From contig NZ_LMSU01000001.1 of the NCBI RefSeq assembly GCF_001429625.1, forward strand, positions 687,498 through 751,497: a stretch of 64,000 nt of DNA. The letters run 5' to 3'. The notes under the pieces are model-generated. The model had not been told where the DNA came from, did not search any database, and worked only from the letters and a program-made list of their open reading frames with translations. Both the position numbers and the translations under genes were made by a program. Position 1 is the first letter of the stretch. Each line of letters starts with the position of its first letter. The stretch comes from Nocardioides sp. Soil805. GTDB lineage: Bacteria > Actinomycetota > Actinomycetes > Propionibacteriales > Nocardioidaceae. This document shows positions 10,074 through 19,757 of this stretch, piece after piece.

Positions 10074-10385
10074 TCACAGGGAGATGTCGGTGACCTTGAC
10101 CTGGGTGTACTTCTGGCGGTGACCCTGGCGCTTCTTGTAGCCGGTCTTGTTCTTGTACTTCTGGATGACGATCTTCGGGCCCTTGGTCGCGCCCAGGATC
10201 TCGACCGTGACGGCGGCCTTGTCGAGGCCGGTCGCGGTGACCTTCTCACCGTCGACCACCATCACGACGGGGAGAGTCAGGGTGCTGCCGACCGTGTTGG
10301 CCTTCAGGTCCATCTTGTCGATCTCGATGACGTCGCCAACAGCAACCTTCTGCTGCTTGCTGCCACTGCGCACAACTGCGTACAC
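10074..10385 (-). CDS. rplU: 50S ribosomal protein L21
   Basis: A 103-residue large-subunit protein. [17 protein letters not shown] at the N terminus and [15 protein letters not shown] near the C terminus are characteristic. It starts with GTG; GAGGAG lies about 12 bases upstream, slightly far. It is the first gene of the rplU-rpmA pair and has its own well-formed promoter upstream, so it need not depend on read-through from rne. L21 and L27 are usually co-produced for 50S assembly. Confidence 0.98.
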   Translation of the reverse strand: MYAVVRSGSKQQKVAVGDVIEIDKMDLKANTVGSTLTLPVVMVVDGEKVTATGLDKAAVTVEILGATKGPKIVIQKYKNKTGYKKRQGHRQKYTQVKVTDISL

Positions 10386-10475
10386 GGCGGGCTCACTCTC
10401 CTCGGGTCTTCATGGATGCCGGGGCGGAACCGCCGCGGGCAAAGTCAGGTGGCACGCCGAAGCGCACAAGGTGCA

Positions 10476-10505
10476 ACATTACGGGCCGGACGGCGGCAGG
10501 GTCAA
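10476..10505 (-). promoter_or_regulatory. sigma70-type promoter of rplU-rpmA
   Basis: On the minus strand TTGACC (10500-10505) and TAATGT (10476-10481) are separated by 18 bases. This is the best -35/-10 pair I found in the window. It predicts a start near 10469 and an untranslated leader of about 84 bases. Confidence 0.7.
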
Positions 10506-10538
10506 AACGAGGCCCCGCCGCCACCCGTCCCGGGTGGA

Positions 10539-13500
10539 TCAGCGCTTGCGGGCGCCCTTCTTCTTGATCGGGACGTGCTCGACGTGCGGCTCCGCGCTCC
10601 CGTCGTGCGCCGCCGGGTCCGGTACGGCGAGCGGCTCGCCGCCGAACTCGACGTCGGAGGTGCCGGGCTCGACCCGTCCCGACTCGGGCAGGGTGCCCGC
10701 CACTCCGGACGGCGGTCCGGCGGGACGGCTGGCGGAGCGGCGCCGGGTGCGCGTGACGACCCGGGGCCTCTCCGGCTCGGGAGCGGGCTCGGCGGCGGGC
10801 TCAGCCGCCGACTCGTCGGCCGGCGGCACGGTCTCCTCGACCGTCTCCGCGACCTTGTCCTCGACCTGGTCCTCGACGCCCGGCTCGGCGGGCGCGTCCA
10901 CCACGTCGGCCACCCCCGGCTCGGGGGACGCCGCCGTGGGGGCGGTGTCGACGGCGGGCACCGTCTCGGAGGCGCTGTCCTGGGCCGCGTTGTCGTCGAC
11001 CGGCGCGGCGTCCAGGGTCGTGCTTTCCGGGGTGGCCTCGCTGCCCTCGCCGGACGGAGCACCACCGCGCGAGCGGCCTCCGGACCGACCGCCACGGCGG
11101 GAGCCTCGACGGCCGCCGCCCTCGGCGGGCGCGGCCTGCGAGTCCTCGGACGGGGTGCTCTCGGGCTGCGTGCTCTCGGACTGCGCGTCCTCGGTGCGGG
11201 CGTCCTCGGTGCGGGCGTCCTCGGTGCGGGCGTCCTCGGTGCGGGCGTCCTCGTCGGCCTTCTCGGCGCGGGCCATCGCGGCCACGTCCTTGGGCGAGGG
11301 AGCCGCCGACTGCTGGGCGCCTCCCGACTGACCGGCCGACTGACTCGAGCCGCCGTCGCGTCCGCGACCCCGGCCACGGGAGCGACCGGTGCGCTGCGGC
11401 TCGTCGTCGGCGTTGCGGCCCGGCTCGACGGGCTCGCTCTGGACCACGACACCTCGCCCGTGGCAGTGCTCGCAGTCGTGGCTGAAGGACTCCAGCAGGC
11501 CGGTGCCGATCCGCTTGCGGGTCATCTGCACCAGGCCGAGCGAGGTGACCTCGGCGACCTGGTGGCGGGTGCGGTCACGGCCCAGGCACTCGACGAGGCG
11601 GCGTACGACCAGGTCGCGGTTGGACTCCAGGACCATGTCGATGAAGTCGACGACGATGATGCCGCCGATGTCGCGCAGCCGGAGCTGGCGCACGATCTCC
11701 TCCGCGGCCTCGAGGTTGTTCTTGGTCACCGTCTCCTCGAGGTTGCCCCCGGAGCCGGTGAACTTGCCGGTGTTGACGTCGACGACGGTCATCGCCTCGG
11801 TGCGGTCGATGACGAGCGAGCCACCGGAGGGCAGCCAGACCTTGCGGTCCAGGCCCTTGGCGATCTGCTCGTCGATGCGGTGCACGGCGAAGATGTCGGA
11901 CTTCTTGGCCGAGGCGCCCTCGGGGGCCTCGAACTTCTCGACCCGGTCGACGAGGTCCGGGGCGACGTGCTCGACGTACCCGGAGACCGTCTCCCACGCG
12001 TCGTCGCCCTGGATGAGGAGCTTGTTGAAGTCCTCGGTGAACAGGTCGCGCACGACCTTGAGGGTCAGGTCGGGCTCGCCGTACAGCAGCGCCGGGGCGT
12101 TGCCGCGGGCCTTGCCCTCGATGTCCTCCCAGCGGGCCTTGAGACGCTCCACGTCGCGCGTCAGCTCCTCCTCGCTGGCCCCCTCGGCCGCGGTGCGCAC
12201 GATGACGCCGGCGGAGTCGGGGACGATCTCCTTGAGGAGGGTCTTGAGCCGGTTGCGCTCGGTGTCGGGCAGCTTGCGCGAGATGCCGCTCGTGGTGCCG
12301 TCGGGCACGTAGACGAGGAACCGGCCGGCCAGGCTGACCTGGCTGGTGAGGCGGGCACCCTTGTGACCGATCGGGTCCTTGGTGACCTGCACCAGGATCG
12401 GCTGGCCGCTGGAGAGCACCGCCTCGATCTTGCGCGGCTGGCCCTCCTTGTGGCCGAGCGCGGCCCAGTTGACCTCACCGGCGTAGAGCACGGCGTTGCG
12501 GCCCTTGCCGATGTCGATGAAGGCGGCCTCCATGGAGGGCAGCACGTTCTGGACGCGGCCGAGGTAGACGTTGCCGATCAACGAGGTCTGCGACTCGCGG
12601 GCGACGTAGTGCTCCACGAGCACCTTGTCCTCGAGGACGGCGATCTGGGTGAGGTCCTCGCGCTGGCGCACGACCATGACGCGGTCCACGGCCTCGCGGC
12701 GGGCCAGGAACTCGGCCTCGCTCACGATGGGGGCGCGACGGCGACCGGCCTCGCGGCCCTCGCGGCGGCGCTGCTTCTTGGCCTCGAGACGGGTCGAGCC
12801 GGCCAGCGACGTGATCTGGTCCTCGGCGGCGCGGCGGCTGCGCACCTTGGTGACGGTGTTGGGCTCGTCGTCGTCGGATCCGCCCTCCTCGCCGGCGCGG
12901 CGACGGCGGCGACGGCGGCGCGAGCTGCCCTCGCCCTGCTCGCCGGAGTCCTCGGAGGACTCGTCGGCCGGGCCGGAGGAGCCGGACGAGTCGTCGGCGG
13001 ACTCGTCGCCGTCCGTGCCGTCGCCCTCGGCGTCCGAGCCGGAGCCGTCGCTGCCCTTGCGCCGTCGGCGCCGCCGCGGCGGCGCCGACGGCGGGCCGGA
13101 CCGTTGCCGCCCTCGCCCGACTCGTCGCCCTGCTCGTCGTCGCCCTGCTCGTCGGCCTGGTCCTCGTCGGGAGTCTCGGCCGTGTCGGCGGCGGTGTCGA
13201 GCTGCGTGTCGGCGGCCCGGGTCTCGGCGGTCTCGTCCTCGTCGACCTCCGCGTCCGGGTCGAGGGTGGCCTCGGGCTCCTCGACGGGCGCAGCGACCTT
13301 CTTCGCCGGGGCCTTGCGGGTCCGACGCGTCACCGTGGGCGTGACCTCGGGGGCCTGGAAGAGCGGGACCACTCCCCCGGCCGTGGTGCCGTCGGTGCCG
13401 TCGGTGCCGTCGGTGACCTCACCTGCGGGTGCGTCGGTGGCCTTCTTGGCGCCCGAGCGCGACCCAGACTTCTTGGCGGCCTTCTTGGCCGGCCGCTGGG

Positions 13501-14140
13501 CCGCGGCAGGCGCGGCTGCGTCGCTGTCGGCACCGTCGCCGGCGGTCGTGTCCTCGGCCGGGGCGGCCGCTGCCTTCTTGGCCGTGCTCTTGCGGGCCGA
13601 CGACTTGCGGGCCGCGGTCTTCTTGGCCGGGGCGGGCGCGTCGGCCACGGCGTCGGGCTCGACCTCCGGGGTCGTCCCGACAGCGGCATCGACGTCGGCC
13701 GGAGCGGCCGTGGCGGCCGTGGCGGCCGTGGTGGTCTTGCGGGTGCGCGTCGTCTTGCGGACCGCGGCCTTCTTGGCCGGCGCGGCCTCGGCAGCCTCCT
13801 GGGTCGCAGCCGCAGGCGCGTCGACGGGGGTGGCCGCGGGCGTGTCCGACGCTGCCGGGACGGCCTTGCGCGGCGTACGGGTGCGGGTCGTCTTCTTCAC
13901 GACCGGCGCGGCACTCGCCGCGGCCGCGTCCGGCACCTCGGCGGTGGCCTCGCCGGCGCCGGCGGCCTCGGCCGGCGCAGCGGCGGCCTTGCGGGTGCGC
14001 GGCGTGGTGGTCTTGCGCGCGGTGGTCTTGCGCGTGGTGCGGGTGACCGTCGGCGGAGCGGTGGTCCCACCCGTGTCGCCCGAACCCGGGCTCTCGCCGT
14101 TCGTCTCGCCGGTGGTGCTGGTGTCGTTGTCGTCGAGCAT
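10539..14140 (-). CDS. rne: ribonuclease E/G, frame interrupted once in the N-terminal extension
   Basis: An endoribonuclease for rRNA processing and mRNA decay, about 1200 residues once a one-base discrepancy is repaired. The ATG at 14140 has GAGGAG 6 bases upstream. Residues 1 to ~470 are a low-complexity Ala/Lys/Thr- and Asp/Glu-rich extension with Arg-rich patches. The core begins near 12725 with an S1-like region, then Mg ligands in VDVNTG and VDFIDM and the Zn-link CEHC. About 270 disordered residues follow. Upstream and downstream coding meet inside an Arg run at 13060-13093, where the frame shifts as if one base were missing; both sides read naturally. Most likely a sequencing or assembly error at a palindrome. 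A GTG at 12845 could start a core-only form. Confidence 0.88.
11186..11245. repeat. four tandem 15-bp repeats in the rne C-terminal tail
   Basis: Four copies of a 15-bp unit encode the pentapeptide repeat EDART in the acidic, disordered tail of RNase E. Copies are identical, so copy number is likely to vary between strains. Confidence 0.85.
13060..13093. repeat. 34-bp perfect palindrome at the rne frame break
   Basis: Arms of 17 bases without any spacer, made only of GC-rich triplets coding for Arg on the minus strand. The reading frame of rne switches inside it. Such a foldback is difficult for polymerases and base callers. Confidence 0.85.
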
Positions 14141-14521
14141 GTCGCTCTCCTCGCCGGCACCGGACTCTCGGTCCGGAGCCGTGTCGGCGCCGCGAGGCCG
14201 CAGGGGGCGTCCGGGGCGCAAAGCCTTCGTGTGGCGGCGACACCCTCCGCGTGTGCGTCACCGGGTGCGTGCCGTCACCTGCCGCGGTCGCCGGGCCCCC
14301 GGCGGGACTGGTGGTCCCTACCGACGTGGGTCGCTGTCACCGACCCACAGGCCGCGTCGCGGTCTGGTGACGACCTTCATCCGATGTGCCGACCTTCGTC
14401 GGTACGGCGAGAACGTCGTCGGCCCGTCTTCGCGGTGGCGGACCACCTCGGGACGGACGTGGCGAGTATCGCACACGGCGCTGCGATCGCGGTCACCGTG
14501 AACGGCGTGGGAGACCGGGCC
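14141..14521 (-). promoter_or_regulatory. leader and promoter region of rne
   Basis: This 381-base stretch has no convincing gene. It holds a hairpin (14326-14333 with 14341-14348, 7-base loop). On the minus strand a GATACT box (14464-14469) is a possible -10, which would give a leader of over 300 bases. Long structured leaders are known to mediate feedback control of rne in other bacteria; that role here is inference. Confidence 0.35.
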
Positions 14522-15238
14522 TCACGCGACGAACGGGTCGCCGATCGTGCCGTCGGCGACCAGCGGGCCCTGCGCGAGACGCGTCATGAGCGGCGCCGGG
14601 CCCGGCTCGACGTCCGAGACCGCCACCAGCGCGGTCAGCACGTCGTCGGGGCGGACGGCGGGGACGCCGTGCCGCAGGACGACGTCGAGGGCCGAGCGGT
14701 CGTCGTACCCCGAGGAGGTGACCGTGAGGCTCACGACGGCGCCGCGCGCGTCGAACTCGCGCAGCCCCTTCTTGGTCATCCGCTCGACGAGGACCTCGTC
14801 GGCGGCCAGGAAGGAGGCGACCGCGGCCTCGACGACCTCACGCGTGCCGTCGAGGTCAATGCGCCAGCGGCTCGCCTCGAGCCGGTCGGCCAGCGAGCCG
14901 CCGGGCGACTCGACCACCTCGATCACGTCGAGGCCGTCGGGCAGCGACGCGTCCAGCTGGGCGTGCACCTCCGCCGGGACCAGCACCTGGGCGAGCGCGA
15001 TCTCGAGGTACTCCGCCTCGCTCGCCGAGCCGGTCGGAGCGGCACCGGCGTAGGAGATCCGGGGGTGCGGGTTGAAGCCCGAGGAGTAGGCCATCGGGAT
15101 GCGCGCGCGGAAGACGGCGCGCTCGAAGGCGCGGCTGAAGTCGCGGTGGCTGGTGAAGCGCAGGCGACCGCGCTTGGCGTAGCGCACCCGGAGGCGCTGG
15201 ACGGGGGGCGGCTGCTGCGGGGGATCCTGGCGTGGCAT
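14522..15238 (-). CDS. TIGR03936/DUF2344 radical-SAM-linked protein
   Basis: A 238-residue protein of the DUF2344 family. LRFTSHRDFSRAFERA and GFNPHPRISYAGAAPTG are the conserved N-terminal blocks. In many bacteria it is fused to or directly follows the TIGR03960 B12-binding radical SAM protein, and a joint role in modifying RNA or protein has been proposed but not proven to my knowledge. Here that partner is at 29900-31882, about 14.7 kb away. ATG 15238 is chosen over GTG 15247 because a TAGCCT box lies 9 bases before the ATG. It still precedes rne as in relatives. Confidence 0.85.
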   Translation of the reverse strand: MPRQDPPQQPPPVQRLRVRYAKRGRLRFTSHRDFSRAFERAVFRARIPMAYSSGFNPHPRISYAGAAPTGSASEAEYLEIALAQVLVPAEVHAQLDASLPDGLDVIEVVESPGGSLADRLEASRWRIDLDGTREVVEAAVASFLAADEVLVERMTKKGLREFDARGAVVSLTVTSSGYDDRSALDVVLRHGVPAVRPDDVLTALVAVSDVEPGPAPLMTRLAQGPLVADGTIGDPFVA

Positions 15239-15247
15239 GGCGGGCAC

Positions 15248-15253
15248 AGGCTA
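15248..15253 (-). promoter_or_regulatory. -10 box of the DUF2344 gene
   Basis: TAGCCT on the minus strand, 9 bases before ATG 15238. It suggests that the gene now has its own leaderless promoter rather than depending on an upstream radical SAM gene. Confidence 0.4.
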
Positions 15254-15308
15254 TCCGCGGGGGGCCTGGGTCGGGAAAGCGCGCGGCCCACCCCGGCACG
15301 ACCTGCCG

Positions 15309-16493
15309 TCAGGGCAGGCGCGCCTCGCGCATCTGGCGCGAGGCGTACACGCTGTTGACCGACTCCCCGGCCAGCCAGGCGGTCAGCCGCTCCGCCTCCA
15401 CGTCGAGCGCGGCCCTCGCGTCGGCCCCCGGGTCCTCGCGCAGCACGACGTGGACCGTCCCGGCGCCGTCCTGGACGTAGCAGCCGACCACGCGACCGTC
15501 CCACCAGGCGGTGGTGCCCCCGTTGCCGTTGGTGTCGAAGAGGTACGGCACGTGTGCGGGGTCGAGGTACCAGTCGCGCTGCTTCCAGCCCATCAGCGTC
15601 GCGTCGAGCACCGGCAGCAGCGCCGCCCACGGCTCGACGGGAGGCTCGGGCTCCAGGTCGTCGGGCAGCAGCCAGCCGGTGTCGCCGGACTCCAGCGCCA
15701 CCGGGAGGGCCCCCAGGTCGGCGAGGGCACGCCGTACGGCGCCCTTGGTCGCGCCCAGCCACCACACGACGTCGGTCTCGGTGCCGGGCCCGAAGGTGCG
15801 CAGCCACCGGGCGACCAGGGCGGCGTACCCCTCCTCGGGCGCCAGCGGCACCGGCTCCTCCCCCAGCCACCCCGCCATCGGGACCCACACCGGCCGCGAG
15901 ATCCGCCAGTGCCCGCCGTTGCGACCGCGCACCAGGTGCGCGGTGAGGCCGAGGTGGGTCAGCAGGCGCGTGTGGTTCCACAGGGAGCCGGCCGAGACAT
16001 CGACGGGCGTGGCGAGCTCGGGGAACAGTCGGCCCACCTCACGGGCCGGAAGGCCCTCCGGGTGCTCGTCGAGGTGGGCGAGCACGCGGGCCCGGGCCGC
16101 GTCGAGCCAGGCGTCGCCGTCGGCGGCGATGCCCGCCTTCTCCACGTCCTTGGCGATCCGGCGCCGCTCGATGAGCGCGACGCGCGCCGACGCGCTCCCC
16201 CACGCCGCGGGCAGGAGGTCGCGCGGGAAGACGAAGAGCGTGCGGCGCATGGCCAGCTGCTTGACCAGCGAACGGTCGTCGTACAGCGCCCGGTCGAGGT
16301 CGGCGCGGGTCATCCCGTCGACGCGGGCGTGCACCGAGAGGTACGGCGTGGGCGGCTCGGTGGAGTGCAGCACCGTCATCGCCCGGGTGGCCGCGACCGG
16401 GTCGGCCAGCCGGTGCCGCGGCGCGATGCCGTGCCGGCGCGCCATCCGGGCGCGGCGCTCCGCGTCGGGGACCAGCCGGACCGGCTCGCTCAC
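15309..16493 (-). CDS. winged-helix DNA-binding protein (AlkZ/YcaQ-like, PF06224)
   Basis: A 394-residue protein of the HTH_42 family, which includes DNA glycosylases that unhook interstrand crosslinks. Several winged-helix modules are suggested by the spaced segments PAREVGRLFP, SLWNHTRLL and TETDVVWWLG. The catalytic QxQ or QxD near residue 40 of proven glycosylases is not seen; the matching place reads HSTEPPTPYL. It may therefore bind DNA without base excision, or use other residues. GTG start with GGGAGG close upstream. It stands alone between DUF2344 and the divergent glycan operon. Confidence 0.7.
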   Translation of the reverse strand: MSEPVRLVPDAERRARMARRHGIAPRHRLADPVAATRAMTVLHSTEPPTPYLSVHARVDGMTRADLDRALYDDRSLVKQLAMRRTLFVFPRDLLPAAWGSASARVALIERRRIAKDVEKAGIAADGDAWLDAARARVLAHLDEHPEGLPAREVGRLFPELATPVDVSAGSLWNHTRLLTHLGLTAHLVRGRNGGHWRISRPVWVPMAGWLGEEPVPLAPEEGYAALVARWLRTFGPGTETDVVWWLGATKGAVRRALADLGALPVALESGDTGWLLPDDLEPEPPVEPWAALLPVLDATLMGWKQRDWYLDPAHVPYLFDTNGNGGTTAWWDGRVVGCYVQDGAGTVHVVLREDPGADARAALDVEAERLTAWLAGESVNSVYASRQMREARLP

Positions 16494-16590
16494 AGGGCCT
16501 CCCAGGGCGGATCGCGTGATGTGGACGCAGCCTAGTGACGCCGCCCCCGGCGAGGCCGCCTCCGGGCCCGGTCGTCGCCGGCGCCCCGCC

Positions 16591-16596
16591 TATAGT
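16591..16596 (+). promoter_or_regulatory. -10 box of the first glycan operon
   Basis: TATAGT, close to consensus, 28 bases before the TTG at 16625, which also has AAGGAGG. An identical TATAGT stands at the opposite end of the island (27883-27888, minus strand). Confidence 0.5.
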
Positions 16597-16624
16597 GAGC
16601 GGCCGTCCTGAAGGAGGCCGTCCA

Positions 16625-18466
16625 TTGAGCTCCCACTCCGGCCCGCGGTCCGCGCCCGGGCTCCGACCGCTGCTCGGCTGGTCGGTCGCCCTGGTGGCCG
16701 GTGGCGTGGCCTACGTCGCCGCCGACACGGCCTCGCCGCTCGCGCTGGTCGTGCTGGCGGTCGCCACCCGCGTGCACGCGCACCGGCTGGGCTGGCGCCT
16801 GGGCCTCGGGGTGGTCACGCTGGGGGCCCTGGTCGCCCAGGTGCTGCTGGCGTGGGCGGCGCCGCACGTGGGCGGCAGCTTCAGCACCGACATGCTCGTG
16901 TGCTGGCTGCTCGCCGGGGCGGGGTACGCCGCGGTGGCGAGCGTGCTCCCACCGGCCCGGCTGGGGGCACCGCGCTGGTGGGACCTGGCGGCCTGCCTGG
17001 TGACGCCCGCGCTGGTGGCGGCGTACATCGGCTGGACCGTCGCGGTGAAGCCGCGACCGTGGCTCGCCTGGGCGATGGGTGGCGACGCCGCCAACAACAT
17101 GATCCTCAACCGGGAGTTCCTGCTCCAGGGTGGTCTGCTGCGCAGCCAGGGCAACGGCGCGCCGCTCGCCACCGTCATCCACGGCTCGTGGGCCGCGCCG
17201 GCCGTGCTCGGGCACGACAACGCCGACCAGGTGCGGTCGCTGGTCCTGCTGGGCGGCCAGCTCGGCCTGCTGACCTGCGCGGCACTGGGGGTGGTGGGCA
17301 GCCTGCTCGCCCTGCGCAACGCGCGTCCCGCCCGCGGGCACCGGATCCTGGTCGGCGCCGCTGCGGGCCTCGTGCCCTGGCTGTGGTGCGTGGCCGGCTT
17401 CGTCTTCCTCTACGGCTACCAGAACGCCGCACCGGCGATGCTGGTGCTGCTCCTGGGATGGCTGTGCTGGCTGGCGCAGCGCGACCACCCGGTCGGGGCG
17501 GTGACCGGACTGGTCCTCGCGACCTGGGCGTCCGCGATCGTCTGGGGCCCGGTCACCGTGGTCCCGGCCGGCTGGCTGGTCGTGGCCGTGCTCCGGCAGC
17601 GGAGGGCCCTGCGCGGCGCCGGCCGCCTCCTGCTGGTGCCCGCCACCGCCCTGGCGGGGGCGATCGCCTACGCCCTGCTCGTCACCCTGCCCGACCTGCG
17701 CGCCCAGGGCGGCCTGCCCGCCTTCGACGGCGCCCACCCCAACTTCGACCAGCACTGGTCGCTGCGGCTGCTGGTGACGCTGGCCGTCGTCGTGGCCCTG
17801 CTCCACCGCCGGCTCCCGAGCGAGGTCCGCTGGGGCTTCTGGGCAGCCGTCCCCGGCATCGCCCTGGGGGTCCTCCAGCTCATCCGCGCCCGGGACGGCC
17901 TGCCGGAGGCGTGGGGCTACTACCCGATCAAGTTCGCGTGGATCGTCTCGATCGTCCTGGCCCTGGTCCTCTTCGCCGAGCTGGTCGGGCCCCTGCAGCG
18001 CCTCGCCGGTCGCGCCTGGGGCGGCGCGGGCGTGCTGACGGCGATCGCGGTGCCGGTGGTTGCCCTGTTCCTCGTGACGCCGCCGGTGCGGCCGGTGACC
18101 GCGCACTCCTTCCTGGCCCCCGTGCAGATGCACGACGACACCTCCACGGACATCGCCCTGGACCGGATGTTCACGCTGATGGAGGAGCACCCCCGGACGA
18201 TCCTCTCGTCGTACTGGAACTCGCCGAGCCGGGTGGGCTTCGACAGCCTCAGCAACTTCTGGTTGCTGCAGTCGGGAGCCACCGGCATCAGCGACCCCAT
18301 CCGCTTCCCCGCCTACAGCCTCGACTCGACCGACCCCGCCGCCCTGTGCGAGGCCGTGCGGACCTGGGGCGAGGACGTCCGCGTGGTGACCCGCTCCCCC
18401 AAGCTCACCCGGTCCCTCGAGTCGTGCGACGCGCCGGGCTTCGAGGTCGAGGTGGTGCGCGAGTGA
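16625..18466 (+). CDS. polytopic membrane protein, GT-C glycosyltransferase-like
   Basis: A 613-residue protein with about 11-12 predicted membrane helices and a ~110-residue hydrophilic C-terminal domain. TTG is chosen because AAGGAGG lies 7 bases upstream; no upstream start has such support. An acidic loop after the early helices (MGGDAANNM) and a later GYYPIK motif resemble features of GT-C enzymes, which take sugars from polyprenyl phosphates on the outer face. The next gene encodes a likely polyprenyl-phosphate sugar synthase, which supports this. I do not recognise a characterised family, so the call is from topology and context. Confidence 0.55.
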   Translation: MSSHSGPRSAPGLRPLLGWSVALVAGGVAYVAADTASPLALVVLAVATRVHAHRLGWRLGLGVVTLGALVAQVLLAWAAPHVGGSFSTDMLVCWLLAGAGYAAVASVLPPARLGAPRWWDLAACLVTPALVAAYIGWTVAVKPRPWLAWAMGGDAANNMILNREFLLQGGLLRSQGNGAPLATVIHGSWAAPAVLGHDNADQVRSLVLLGGQLGLLTCAALGVVGSLLALRNARPARGHRILVGAAAGLVPWLWCVAGFVFLYGYQNAAPAMLVLLLGWLCWLAQRDHPVGAVTGLVLATWASAIVWGPVTVVPAGWLVVAVLRQRRALRGAGRLLLVPATALAGAIAYALLVTLPDLRAQGGLPAFDGAHPNFDQHWSLRLLVTLAVVVALLHRRLPSEVRWGFWAAVPGIALGVLQLIRARDGLPEAWGYYPIKFAWIVSIVLALVLFAELVGPLQRLAGRAWGGAGVLTAIAVPVVALFLVTPPVRPVTAHSFLAPVQMHDDTSTDIALDRMFTLMEEHPRTILSSYWNSPSRVGFDSLSNFWLLQSGATGISDPIRFPAYSLDSTDPAALCEAVRTWGEDVRVVTRSPKLTRSLESCDAPGFEVEVVRE

Positions 18467-18506
18467 GGGCCGTCGCCACGATCGGGTCGTCACCGAAGGC
18501 CGCTGT

Positions 18507-18512
18507 TAGCAT
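18507..18512 (+). promoter_or_regulatory. -10 box before the first GT2 gene
   Basis: TAGCAT, 7 bases before ATG 18520. It supports that start over the GTG at 18463, which overlaps the preceding stop but has only weak ribosome-binding sequence. Confidence 0.45.
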
Positions 18513-18519
18513 TCCGGCC

Positions 18520-19356
18520 ATGCGTGGGGACGGATCAGATCTGCGCGTGCTGATCATCGTGCCCGCCTGGAACGAGCAGGACTCCATCGCGGCCACCGTC
18601 ACCGAGATCCGCACGTGCCTGCCGACAGCGGACCTCCTCGTCGTCGACGACGGCTCGACCGACCGGACCTACGAGCGGGCCACCGGAGCGGGCGCGATCG
18701 TGTGCTCCCTGCCCTACAACCTGGGCGTGGGCGGCGCGATGCGGACCGGCTACCGCCACGCGCTGCGCGAGGGGTACGACGTCGCGGTCCAGATCGACGC
18801 CGACGGCCAGCACGACCCGCGCTTCCTGCCCCGCCTGCTCGAGCGGCTCGACGCCGCCGACGTGGTCATCGGCGCGCGCTTCGCGGACAAGGACGACCCC
18901 TACAAGGTCCGGGGTCCGCGCCGCTGGGCGATGGTGATGCTCGCCGCCGTCCTCTCGCGCGTCGCCAAGGCCCGCCTCACCGACGTGACGTCCGGCTTCC
19001 GCGTGTCCAACCGCCGCGCCATCTCGGTGTTCGCGGCCCACTACCCCGCGGAGTACCTCGGCGACACGGTCGAGTCCCTCGTCATCGCCAGCCGTGCGGG
19101 CTGCACGGTGACGCAGGTGCCGGTGACGATGCGTGCCCGCGCCGCCGGGACGGCGTCCCAGTCGCCGTACAAGGCGACCCTCTACCTCTTCCGGGCCGTG
19201 GTGGCCCTGCTGCTGGCCCTCGTCCGGGACTGGCCCGCCCAGTTCGACGACGGGGTCACCAAGGCGGACACCCAGGTGCGGCCTGACGCCGCCGGGGGAC
19301 CGGACGCAGCGCACCCGGACGCACCCGGGACCGACCCGACGGAGGTGCGGCGATGA
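18520..19356 (+). CDS. GT2 glycosyltransferase, polyprenyl-phosphate sugar synthase-like
   Basis: A 278-residue GT-A fold enzyme similar to dolichyl/polyprenyl-phosphate mannose synthases. VPAWNEQDS opens the nucleotide-binding domain, VVDDGSTD and QIDADGQHD hold the acidic metal-binding residues, and SGFRVSNRR follows. A hydrophobic segment near residue 235 (LFRAVVALLLALV) may touch the membrane. The product would be a lipid-linked sugar for the GT-C-like neighbour. The stop overlaps the next ATG (ATGA). An alternative GTG start at 18463 would add 19 residues outside the fold. Confidence 0.85.
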   Translation: MRGDGSDLRVLIIVPAWNEQDSIAATVTEIRTCLPTADLLVVDDGSTDRTYERATGAGAIVCSLPYNLGVGGAMRTGYRHALREGYDVAVQIDADGQHDPRFLPRLLERLDAADVVIGARFADKDDPYKVRGPRRWAMVMLAAVLSRVAKARLTDVTSGFRVSNRRAISVFAAHYPAEYLGDTVESLVIASRAGCTVTQVPVTMRARAAGTASQSPYKATLYLFRAVVALLLALVRDWPAQFDDGVTKADTQVRPDAAGGPDAAHPDAPGTDPTEVRR

Positions 19357-19757
19357 ACGCCAGCGCCGTCCTCGGGATCGTCGGCTCCGCGACCATCCTG
19401 CTGGCCCTCTTCGAGATGATGCGGCGACACCGGCTGCGCGAGAAGTACGCCCTGATCTGGGCGGTGGTGGCCGTGTTCGTGCTGCTCGTCGCGGCCTTCC
19501 CCCTGCTGCTGCAGTCGGTGGCCCACGCGCTCGGGATCCAGGTGCCGGCCAACCTCCTCTTCTTCGCCGCCTCCATCCTCATCATGGTCCTGACGCTGCA
19601 GCACAGCTCGGAGCTGGGCAGGCTCGAGGAGCGCACGCGCACCCTCGCCGAGGAGATCGCCCTGCTGCGCCTGCGCATCGAGCAGCCGCAGGGCCTGGCC
19701 CCCTCGTCCAGCACGACCCAGCAGCCGGACGACGAGCACCAGGACGGGGACGGATGA
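19353..19757 (+). CDS. DUF2304 membrane protein
   Basis: A 134-residue protein of the DUF2304 family with three hydrophobic helices (residues about 2-19, 32-54 and 65-80), then a coiled-coil-like charged segment (SELGRLEERTRTLAEEIALLRLRI) and a polar tail. DUF2304 genes commonly follow GT2 polyprenyl-phosphate sugar synthases, and they may anchor or assist them; that is inference. Start and stop codons overlap both neighbours by 4 bases, so it is tightly coupled to the two GT2 genes. Confidence 0.85.
   Translation: MNASAVLGIVGSATILLALFEMMRRHRLREKYALIWAVVAVFVLLVAAFPLLLQSVAHALGIQVPANLLFFAASILIMVLTLQHSSELGRLEERTRTLAEEIALLRLRIEQPQGLAPSSSTTQQPDDEHQDGDG

Noticed and set aside
13060..13093. Programmed ribosomal frameshift in rne
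   Set aside because: No slippery heptamer is evident; a GC palindrome in an Arg run makes a sequencing or assembly error more likely.
7827..14501. A plus-strand open frame of more than 2200 codons opposite proB, obgE, rplU, rpmA and rne
   Set aside because: It is antisense to well-supported genes, has no domain and no start signal, and merely reflects the scarcity of stop codons in GC-rich DNA.
14231..15358. Plus-strand frame opposite DUF2344
   Set aside because: No recognisable motif; the opposite strand has a conserved family protein.
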